A DNA stretch of 19,476 bases from JBBQUP01 sp038212305. Lineage in GTDB: Bacteria > Bacteroidota > Bacteroidia > Bacteroidales > Marinilabiliaceae. Each line of letters starts with the position of its first letter. Position 1 is the first letter of the stretch. Shown piece by piece: positions 14,042 to 19,476 of the stretch. Location: assembly GCA_038212305.1 (NCBI GenBank), contig JBBQUP010000067.1, positions 1-19,476 of the forward strand, read 5' to 3'. Made by a program: the position numbers and the translations under genes. The notes under the pieces were generated by a model. That model did no database searches, was not told the origin of the DNA, and saw only the letters and a list, made by a program, of their open reading frames with translations.

Positions 14042-15295
14042 ATGGATGTTAATCAAATAAAACAACGATTTGGAATTATTGGTAATAGCTATGGTTTAAA
14101 CAGAGCTATTGATATTGCAGTTCAAGTTGCACCTACCGATTTGTCCGTTTTGATTACCGGCGAAAGTGGTACTGGTAAAGAAGTATTTCCTCAAATTATT
14201 CATCAATTTAGTTCGCGAAAACACGGTCCTTATGTGGCAGTAAATTGCGGCGCTATTCCTGAAGGAACTATTGATTCAGAGCTTTTTGGACACGAGAAGG
14301 GTGCTTTTACTGGTGCTTTAAGCGATCGTAAAGGCTATTTCGAAGAAGCCAATAAAGGCACAATTTTTTTAGATGAAATAGGCGAATTGCCTTTGTCTAC
14401 TCAAGTGCGATTACTGCGGGTTCTCGAAACAGGTGAGTTCATTAAGGTTGGGTCATCTAAAACACTTAAAACCAATGTGAGGGTTGTAGGTGCTACCAAT
14501 GTAAAAATGGAGAAAGCCATTCATGAAGGGCGATTTCGCGAAGATCTCTTTTATCGATTGAATAGCATACCCATTATTGTGCCTCCTTTGCGCGACAGAA
14601 CAGAGGATATTTATTTGATTTTTAGGAAGTTTGCATCCGATTTTGCCGATCGTTATCGCATGCCAACTATTCGTTTAGACGAAGAGGCTCGCGATGTGCT
14701 ATTGCGTTATCGTTGGCCGGGAAATATTCGTCAGCTTAAAAATATAACCGAGCAAATCTCAGTTATCGAAAATACACGAGATATAAATGCCGAGTTATTG
14801 CGAAACTATATTCCGTTTCATATTGGCGACAATTTGCCTGCTATTATTGGAGGAAAACAAAAAGCCGAAACCGATTTTAGTAACGAGCGTGAGATATTGT
14901 ATAAAGTTTTGTTCGACATGAAGAAAGATGTTAACGATTTGAAGAAAATTGTAATGGATTTAATTCAGGAAAATGGAAATGTTGACTTTCAACATGGTGA
15001 ACATGCTAAAATAATACAAAAGCTCTATTCGAATAAAGATAGCGATTTGAGGCCAAGTCCGGTTAATAACCCTACAGGTATCTCAATTGCACAGCGCGAT
15101 TCGTCTGATAACACTGCAATTGAAGATACTGAAGAGTTTATCGAAGAATCTTTATCGTTGGAGGATAAGGAAATTGAGTTAATTCAAAAGGCGCTTGAAA
15201 AACACAGTGGTAAGCGTAAGAATGCCGCTAAGGAGTTGGGTATTTCTGAGCGTACTTTGTATCGAAAAATAAAAGAGTATAATATTGAAGGATAA
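14042..15295 (+). CDS. Sigma-54-dependent transcriptional activator (AAA+ and Fis-type HTH, no sensor domain)
   Basis: A 417-residue bacterial enhancer-binding protein. The AAA+ domain begins almost at the N-terminus: Walker A GESGTGKE (40-47), the sigma-54-contacting loop GAFTGA (87-92), Walker B GTIFLDEIGE (106-115) and the arginine-finger segment FREDLFYRLN (165-174) are all intact. The lid ends with RYRWPGNIRQLKNITEQI. A linker of about 120 residues, with a basic/hydrophobic helix (YKVLFDMKKDVNDLKKIVMD) that may be a coiled coil, separates it from a Fis-type helix-turn-helix at about 388-413 (KNAAKELGISERTLYRKIKE). There is no receiver, PAS or GAF domain, so control must come from a partner, from expression level or from the linker. 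It precedes lptE by four bases, an arrangement I recall as conserved in Bacteroidota. Targets are unknown. Confidence 0.94.
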   Translation: MDVNQIKQRFGIIGNSYGLNRAIDIAVQVAPTDLSVLITGESGTGKEVFPQIIHQFSSRKHGPYVAVNCGAIPEGTIDSELFGHEKGAFTGALSDRKGYFEEANKGTIFLDEIGELPLSTQVRLLRVLETGEFIKVGSSKTLKTNVRVVGATNVKMEKAIHEGRFREDLFYRLNSIPIIVPPLRDRTEDIYLIFRKFASDFADRYRMPTIRLDEEARDVLLRYRWPGNIRQLKNITEQISVIENTRDINAELLRNYIPFHIGDNLPAIIGGKQKAETDFSNEREILYKVLFDMKKDVNDLKKIVMDLIQENGNVDFQHGEHAKIIQKLYSNKDSDLRPSPVNNPTGISIAQRDSSDNTAIEDTEEFIEESLSLEDKEIELIQKALEKHSGKRKNAAKELGISERTLYRKIKEYNIEG

Positions 15296-15299
15296 TAAG

Positions 15300-15833
15300 A
15301 TGAGGAATAAACAACCATTGTTTTACAAGTTAATTTTTGTGTCGTTTATTGCGATAATTGTATTTCTCGCTAGCGCAGGTTGCTCAGTACGTATGACTTT
15401 TAATGGAGCATCCATTCCTGATAATTTGAAAACCGTATCGGTGCAATATATTAATAATCGTGCACCTCTGATTAATCCAACACTTAGTCAGGTTTTTACC
15501 GAGAAATTGAAAGATCGCATTACCAACGAGTCGCGATTGATTTTAAAAAGTGGAACAGGAGATGTTGATTTCTCGGGTGAAATTACCGATTATAGCATTC
15601 GTCCAATGGCCATCCAAGCTGATGCGATTTCATCTGAAACACGATTAACCATTCAAGTGAAGGTAAGATATAAAAATTTCAAGAACCCTAAGGATAATTG
15701 GGAATCGTCTTTTTCTGCATACGAGGACTTTCCCAGTTCAAAAAGCATGAATGAAGTTGAATCAGATTTAGTTGTTTTAATTGTAGATAAAATTACCGAA
15801 AGTATCTTTAATAAAGCATTCGCCGATTGGTGA
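15300..15833 (+). CDS. lptE: LptE-family LPS-assembly lipoprotein
   Basis: Outer-membrane lipoprotein expected to plug and assist LptD in inserting lipopolysaccharide. The ATG at 15300 is chosen over an in-frame TTG at 15285, because it follows the upstream stop by four bases, is preceded by GAAGGA, and gives a normal lipoprotein signal. From there the protein has 177 residues. The signal ends in the lipobox S25-A26-G27-C28 after the hydrophobic run LIFVSFIAIIVFLASAG. The mature part has the LptE markers: MTFNGASIPDNLKTVSVQYI, then NPTLSQVFTEKLKDRITNES, then FSGEITDYSIRPM and a closing helix VVLIVDKITESIFNKAFADW. Placement between the activator and secG is what I expect for this phylum. The assignment of role follows the family; LptD is not in the window. 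Confidence 0.9.
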   Translation: MRNKQPLFYKLIFVSFIAIIVFLASAGCSVRMTFNGASIPDNLKTVSVQYINNRAPLINPTLSQVFTEKLKDRITNESRLILKSGTGDVDFSGEITDYSIRPMAIQADAISSETRLTIQVKVRYKNFKNPKDNWESSFSAYEDFPSSKSMNEVESDLVVLIVDKITESIFNKAFADW

Positions 15834-15841
15834 TCATTCCT

Positions 15842-16744
15842 ATGAACCGACAGCAATTTTATCAATACTTACAATCGCCTCATGATTTAAACGAGGAAGC
15901 ACTTATCCATTTGCAAGAAGTGGTTAATGAGTATCCCTATTTTCAGGCAGGACGAATGTTGTTGGTTAAAAATCTCAACAATATTGATCATATTCGGTTT
16001 AATGCCGAATTAAAAAGTTGCGCTGCCGTTATTTCAGATCGCCGTGCTCTTTATTATTTAGTGAATCAGTTACCACCTAAAAGTGCTCTTGTCGAAGTAA
16101 TTGAGTTACGAGAGGAGCCATCAATTATGCAAGATCAAAAGCTTGAGGGTGAGTCATCTAAAATGCCAACATTCAACTATTTTACTGTTGATGATGATTT
16201 TACCATTGGCGATGGAGACTCCTTTGCTCATATCAGCAAGGAGTTGCAAGGCAGTAAAGATGAATTAGTTAACGATAACAAGGAATCAATAACTTTACCT
16301 TCGGCTGATTTTTTAGATTTCGAGTTAAACGAATCGACTGGTTATGTGCTTGAAAAAGATGTGTTGGAAGAAGATTTTGATGATAAAAAATCTTTTTCTG
16401 ATTGGTTGAAAATCATGCGTAGTCACCCATCTTTAACCAAAAGTAATAATAACGGGAATTTGGCAAATAACCAATGGCAAATTATTGATACATTTATTAA
16501 TACGGGAAGAGAAAAGCGATCAATTAAGTCTGAAATTCAATCGGAATTGGTTGATATTTGCAGTAAAACTAAGATCCCACAGGATGAATTAATGACCGAA
16601 ACATTGGCAAATATATTTATAAAGCAAAAACATTTTGAAAAAGCTTTAGAGATATTCGAAAAGCTAAGTTTGAAATATCCCGAAAAAATTGTTTACTTTG
16701 CGACTCGAAAAAATGAAATAAAAAATTTAATTAATAATCAGTAA
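15842..16744 (+). CDS. Uncharacterised protein with one C-terminal TPR-like repeat
   Basis: The ATG at 15842 is preferred to an in-frame TTG at 15827; it follows the lptE stop by eight bases and gives 300 residues. There is no signal peptide or membrane segment, so it is probably cytoplasmic. The N-terminal third is helical and looks conserved in style (LQEVVNEYPYFQAGRMLLVK, then DRRALYYLVNQLPP). The middle, about 85-200, is acidic, serine- and aspartate-rich and probably disordered. The C-terminal 50 residues (249-300) look like a single tetratricopeptide hairpin: LANIFIKQKHFEKALEIFEK followed by LSLKYPEK. I recall an unnamed protein in this slot in many Bacteroidota, between lptE and secG, which suggests an envelope or secretion-linked role, but none is known. 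Function: unassigned. Confidence 0.8.
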   Translation: MNRQQFYQYLQSPHDLNEEALIHLQEVVNEYPYFQAGRMLLVKNLNNIDHIRFNAELKSCAAVISDRRALYYLVNQLPPKSALVEVIELREEPSIMQDQKLEGESSKMPTFNYFTVDDDFTIGDGDSFAHISKELQGSKDELVNDNKESITLPSADFLDFELNESTGYVLEKDVLEEDFDDKKSFSDWLKIMRSHPSLTKSNNNGNLANNQWQIIDTFINTGREKRSIKSEIQSELVDICSKTKIPQDELMTETLANIFIKQKHFEKALEIFEKLSLKYPEKIVYFATRKNEIKNLINNQ

Positions 16745-16755
16745 TTTATAAGAAT

Positions 16756-17100
16756 ATGTATTCCTTTATTTCAATATTGGTTGTACTTTTTAGCGTTTTG
16801 CTCGTTTTAGTTGTATTGGTTCAAAACTCAAAAGGTGGAGGTTTAGCTTCTAACTTTTCATCATCGAATCAAATAATGGGAGTTCGTAAGACAACCGATT
16901 TTTTAGAAAAAGCTACTTGGTCATTGGCCGGAGCGTTAATGATTTTATCATTTGTAGCGGTTATGACAATAGCTCCTGCTAAATCTACCCAATCAACATT
17001 AGACGAGAAAGTAGAAAAAATGGCACCAACACAATCTCAAAATCCTGAGTTTCCTGTAGCTGATCCTAATGCTCAAAAGCCAGCTGAAGAGAAAAAATAA
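16756..17100 (+). CDS. secG: Preprotein translocase subunit SecG
   Basis: Small auxiliary subunit of the SecYEG channel in the inner membrane. It is 114 residues, longer than the minimal protein because of a charged, proline-rich tail (about 80-114). The first helix is about 1-22 (SFISILVVLFSVLLVLVVLV), followed by the signature loop QNSKGGGLASNF (23-34). A second helix lies at about 54-73 (WSLAGALMILSFVAVMTIAP). The intervening VRKTTDFLEKATW is typical of Bacteroidota SecG. It starts 11 bases after the upstream gene and ends the operon at a strong terminator. Nothing is missing. Confidence 0.95.
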   Translation: MYSFISILVVLFSVLLVLVVLVQNSKGGGLASNFSSSNQIMGVRKTTDFLEKATWSLAGALMILSFVAVMTIAPAKSTQSTLDEKVEKMAPTQSQNPEFPVADPNAQKPAEEKK

Positions 17101-17120
17101 ATCGGAATAGAACTTTTTGT

Positions 17121-17164
17121 AAAGGGTATTAGCATTTCAATTGCCAATACCCTTTGATTTTTTT
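17121..17164 (+). terminator. Rho-independent terminator after secG
   Basis: AAAGGGTATT (17121-17130) pairs perfectly with AATACCCTTT (17146-17155), with a further GC/GC pairing past one mismatch, and is followed by GA and seven Ts (17158-17164). It begins 21 bases after the secG stop. It separates the activator-lptE-secG transcript from groESL. Confidence 0.9.
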
Positions 17165-17185
17165 ATGGCAGGGGAATATCTAATT

Positions 17186-17199
17186 TGTCAAACCTGACA
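17186..17199. promoter_or_regulatory. Inverted repeat upstream of the groES promoter, possible regulator site
   Basis: TGTCA-AACC-TGACA is a perfect inverted repeat ending ten bases before the proposed -33 element. A nested CCTG-A-CAGG (17193-17201) overlaps it. It is not the HrcA operator CIRCE (TTAGCACTC-N9-GAGTGCTAA), which I cannot find in the leader. Confidence 0.45.
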
Positions 17200-17208
17200 G
17201 GATAGGTG

Positions 17209-17240
17209 TTGACCTTGACTGAAAAAATGTCATAAATTTG
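17209..17240 (+). promoter_or_regulatory. Promoter of groES-groEL
   Basis: TTG at 17209-17211 and TAAATTTG at 17233-17240 are separated by 21 bases, which fits the Bacteroidota -33/-7 arrangement. A start near 17247 gives a leader of about 70 bases. The leader could fold through TGCCTT (17249-17254) with AAGGCA (17273-17278). Confidence 0.6.
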
Positions 17241-17316
17241 ATGATTATTGCCTTTGGCATAAATTGTGATCTAAGGCAGAACGTAAATTAGTTTAACAAT
17301 TAAAACAGTAATAGAG

Positions 17317-17595
17317 ATGTCAGAAATTAAAGGAAAAGTTTTGGCCGGTAAAGTGCTTGTAAAACCACAACCAGCTGAAGAAAAAACGTCTAGTGGAATT
17401 ATTATTCCTGATTCAGCAAAAGAAAAGCCGCTTCGTGGCACTGTTATTATGGCTGGTTTAGCTAAGCAAGATGAAGTTATGGAAGTTAAAGCAGGTGATG
17501 TGGTTCTTTATGGAAAATATGCCGGATCAGAATTAAATATCGACGGCGTAGATTATTTATTGATCTCTCAATCTGATGTATTGTACATTGCTTAA
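17317..17595 (+). CDS. groES: Co-chaperonin GroES
   Basis: Seven-fold lid of the GroEL folding chamber in the cytoplasm. It is 92 residues, as usual. The N-terminus reads KGKVLAGKVLVKPQPAEEKT. The mobile loop that contacts GroEL is TSSGIIIPDSAKEKP, with its hydrophobic III tripeptide. The C-terminal half has GDVVLYGKYAGSELNIDGVD and ends ISQSDVLYIA. The start follows an A-rich leader containing AGAG just upstream of the ATG. It lies 27 bases before groEL in the standard groES-groEL order, downstream of a strong terminator, so the pair forms its own transcript, driven from the promoter at 17209-17240. No anomaly is seen. Confidence 0.97.
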   Translation: MSEIKGKVLAGKVLVKPQPAEEKTSSGIIIPDSAKEKPLRGTVIMAGLAKQDEVMEVKAGDVVLYGKYAGSELNIDGVDYLLISQSDVLYIA

Positions 17596-17622
17596 TTACA
17601 AAAAAATATAAACTAGACAAAA

Positions 17623-19245
17623 ATGGCTAAAGAAATTAAATTTAATATTGAAGCTCGCGATTTGCTTAAAAAAGGAGTTGACGAATTGGCAAATGCAGTT
17701 AAAGTAACATTAGGACCAAAAGGTCGTCACGTAATTATCGACAAAAAATTTGGTGCACCTGTTATTACTAAAGATGGTGTTACTGTTGCCAAAGAAATTG
17801 AGTTAAGCGACAGTTTTGCTAATATGGGTGCTCAGATGGTAAAAGAAGTAGCTTCAAAAACTGGCGATGATGCTGGTGATGGAACTACTACCGCTACTGT
17901 ATTGGCGCAGTCAATTATCACCGTTGGATTAAAAAATGTAACTGCCGGTGCCAATCCTATGGATTTAAAACGTGGTATAGATAAAGCAGTTATTAAAGTT
18001 GTTGAATCAATTAAAAATCAATCGCAAGCCATTGGCGAGCACAACGAAAAAATTGAGCAGGTTGCAACTATTTCAGCTAATAACGATCAGGTAATTGGTG
18101 CTTTAATTGCCGAGGCAATGGGCAAAGTGGGTAAAGAAGGTGTTATTACTGTTGAAGAGGCTAAAGGTACTGATACAACCGTTGAAGTTGTTGAAGGAAT
18201 GCAATTTGATCGTGGTTACATCTCTCCATATTTTGTGACCAACACCGATAAGATGGAAGCGGAGTTAGATCGTCCATATGTGTTGATTCACGATAAAAAA
18301 ATTTCGACCATGAAAGATTTGCTTCCAGTATTGGAGCAAACAGCTCAAACGGGACGCCCCTTGTTAATTATTGCAGAAGATGTTGATGGTGAGGCTTTGG
18401 CTACTTTGGTTGTAAACCGTTTAAGAGGTTCGTTGAAAGTAGCAGCTGTTAAAGCTCCGGGTTTTGGCGATCGTCGCAAAGAGATGCTTCAAGATATTGC
18501 TGTTTTAACTAATGCAACCGTTATCACCGACGAAGTAGGCTTGAAATTAGAGAGCGTAACTTTAGAAATGCTTGGTCAGGCAGAGAAAATTACTGTTAAC
18601 AAAGAGAATACTACCATTGTGAACGGTGCAGGAGCAAAAGAAACCATTCAAGCTCGTGCTGCTCAAATTAAAGCTCAAATTGCCAATACCACATCTGATT
18701 ACGATAAAGAAAAACTTCAGGAACGTTTGGCTAAATTAGCTGGCGGTGTTGCTGTCCTTTATGTAGGTGCTGCAACCGAGGTGGAGATGAAAGAGAAAAA
18801 AGATCGTGTTGATGATGCGTTAAGTGCAACTCGCGCTGCTGTTGAAGAGGGTATTGTTCCAGGTGGAGGTGTTGCTTACATTCGTGCCATTGAGTCGTTA
18901 GAAGGGTTAAAAGGAGCTAACGATGATGAGACAACTGGTATCGAAATCATCAAACGTGCAATCGAAGAACCTTTACGTCAGATTGTTATTAACTCTGGTA
19001 AAGAAGGTGCAGTTGTAGTTCAGAAAGTACGCGAAGGTAAAGCTGACTTTGGTTACAATGCTCGTACCGATGTGTATGAGAACTTGTACAAAGCTGGTGT
19101 TATCGATCCAGCTAAAGTAACTCGCATTGCGTTAGAAAATGCAGCTTCTGTTGCTGGGATGTTCTTAACTACCGAGTGTGTAATTGTTGATATTAAAGAA
19201 GAGAGTTCTGCTCCTATGAACCCAGGAATGGGCGGTATGATGTAA
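17623..19245 (+). CDS. groEL: Chaperonin GroEL (Hsp60)
   Basis: Large subunit of the double-ring ATP-driven folding chamber, working with GroES. It is 540 residues, close to the usual 540-550. ATP-binding elements are present: TLGPKGRHV (29-37), TKDGVTVAKEI (49-59) and the GDGTTTATVL motif (85-94). The apical domain contains VEGMQFDRGYISPYFVTN and the hinge region EEGIVPGGGVAYIRA is exact. The C-terminal tail, MNPGMGGMM, is the typical glycine-methionine end, here short. It is a single uninterrupted frame. A terminator follows 20 bases later. The protein has everything expected of a housekeeping GroEL; a second paralogue elsewhere cannot be ruled in or out. Confidence 0.98.
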   Translation: MAKEIKFNIEARDLLKKGVDELANAVKVTLGPKGRHVIIDKKFGAPVITKDGVTVAKEIELSDSFANMGAQMVKEVASKTGDDAGDGTTTATVLAQSIITVGLKNVTAGANPMDLKRGIDKAVIKVVESIKNQSQAIGEHNEKIEQVATISANNDQVIGALIAEAMGKVGKEGVITVEEAKGTDTTVEVVEGMQFDRGYISPYFVTNTDKMEAELDRPYVLIHDKKISTMKDLLPVLEQTAQTGRPLLIIAEDVDGEALATLVVNRLRGSLKVAAVKAPGFGDRRKEMLQDIAVLTNATVITDEVGLKLESVTLEMLGQAEKITVNKENTTIVNGAGAKETIQARAAQIKAQIANTTSDYDKEKLQERLAKLAGGVAVLYVGAATEVEMKEKKDRVDDALSATRAAVEEGIVPGGGVAYIRAIESLEGLKGANDDETTGIEIIKRAIEEPLRQIVINSGKEGAVVVQKVREGKADFGYNARTDVYENLYKAGVIDPAKVTRIALENAASVAGMFLTTECVIVDIKEESSAPMNPGMGGMM

Positions 19246-19265
19246 GTCAATTACATCATTGATAT

Positions 19266-19301
19266 AAAAAAAAGAGGAGCTATTTAGTTCCTCTTTTTTT
19301 T
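19266..19301. terminator. Rho-independent terminator after groEL, possibly bidirectional
   Basis: AAAGAGGAGC (19271-19280) pairs with GTTCCTCTTT (19287-19296) around the loop TATTTA, with one G-U pair. The stem extends through the A-run on the left and T-run on the right. Eight Ts (19294-19301) follow on the plus strand and A/T symmetry allows function on the minus strand too. Confidence 0.9.
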
Positions 19302-19302
19302 A

Positions 19303-19418
19303 GTGTGCCGTGCATGGTAAATAGCTAGTCGGTATCTTCAGACATCCAAGACCTATGCCTGATAATCAATATTTAACAGAACAATTGCCGTAAAGTAATA
19401 ATCCTTACCTTAGCGGTC
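19303..19418 (+). other. Left edge of a probable mobile element; 5' end resembles a group IIC intron
   Basis: Two bases after the T-run of the groEL terminator the sequence reads GTGTGCCGTGCATGG (19303-19317). As I recall the Oceanobacillus iheyensis group IIC intron, it opens GUGUGCCCGGCAUGG, an agreement of 13 in 15 bases, and the short hairpin UGCC/GGUA with a GUGCAU loop can also form here. Group IIC introns are known to insert just after terminator hairpins. The following 100 bases do not clearly continue the intron fold. TACCTTAG (19406-19413) is a near match to a -7 element in front of the ORF at 19419. Treat the intron call as a hypothesis; that some element begins here is more likely. 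Confidence 0.3.
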
Positions 19419-19476
19419 ATGGGACAACTATTACTACCAATATTTCCAAGCGATACCCGAATGATCACTCTGACAC
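19419..19476 (+). CDS. N-terminal fragment of a transposase-like protein, cut by the window edge
   Basis: An ATG-started frame runs off the window after 19 codons: MGQLLLPIFPSDTRMITLT. The opening resembles a family I recall as beginning MAQQILPLFP followed by a conserved isoleucine and a helix-turn-helix, annotated as transposase-like or HTH-domain proteins in Bacteroidota and Chlorobi. Agreement covers M-x-Q-x-L-L-P-I-F-P and the later M/I-I-T spacing. No catalytic residues are within view. The frame is preceded by 116 non-coding bases and the groEL terminator, a usual landing place for mobile DNA. The family call depends on 19 residues, so it is tentative, but the reading frame is open to the end. 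Confidence 0.45.
   Translation, partial: MGQLLLPIFPSDTRMITLT

Noticed and set aside
17256..17278. TGGCATAAATTGTGA before groES as a sigma-54 -24/-12 promoter
   Set aside because: The GG is present but the required GC ten bases later is GA, and a better ordinary -33/-7 pair lies just upstream.

Overview
The window looks like chromosomal DNA from a member of the Bacteroidota, probably a marine or anaerobic member of the Bacteroidales/Marinilabiliales group. The rank below phylum is a guess. The reasons are low GC; A-rich leaders in place of strong Shine-Dalgarno sites; several matches to the Bacteroidota -7 promoter element TAnnTTTG; a TonB-dependent receptor with a carboxypeptidase-regulatory-like N-terminus; a lipoprotein with a Bacteroidota-type surface-export signal; an HU-CCDC81/SPOR fusion protein; and the gene order sigma-54 activator, lptE, unknown gene, secG, groES, groEL, which I recognise from this phylum.

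Layout. (1) 1-4101: a two-gene outer-membrane uptake unit, a TonB-dependent receptor and a surface lipoprotein with a predicted beta-helix, closed by a GNRA-loop terminator. (2) 4102-4404: non-coding, holding a degenerate CGCAAAGG-type interspersed repeat, an AT-rich inverted repeat and the galE terminator. (3) 4405-5433 minus: galE, divergent from the HU/SPOR protein (5651-6598 plus). (4) 6830-8905 plus: a secreted alpha-galactosidase-like glycosidase (GH36-like), flanked by two copies of a 27-bp direct repeat derived from the 3' end of the HU/SPOR gene. (5) 8935-11378 minus: metG followed by a small HsmA-like membrane protein. (6) 11598-13904 plus: ldcA, yraN, a MmcQ/YjbR protein and a DUF502 membrane protein. 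(7) 14042-17164 plus: sigma-54-type activator, lptE, an unknown 300-residue protein, secG, terminator. (8) 17209-19301 plus: groES-groEL with a well-formed promoter, a cluster of GTCA/TGAC motifs and a terminator. (9) 19302-19476: the edge of a probable mobile element, with the first 19 codons of a transposase-like ORF preceded by a sequence resembling the 5' end of a group IIC intron.

Most of the window is housekeeping and cell-envelope work: sugar nucleotide supply (galE), peptidoglycan recycling (ldcA), peptidoglycan contact (SPOR protein), LPS assembly (lptE), secretion (secG), protein folding (groESL) and translation (metG). The accessory parts are the receptor/lipoprotein pair, the glycosidase with its flanking repeats, and the element at the right edge. 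I see no CRISPR array, rRNA, tRNA, prophage or defence system. All family assignments were made by reading the sequence and recalling the families; no database search was run.
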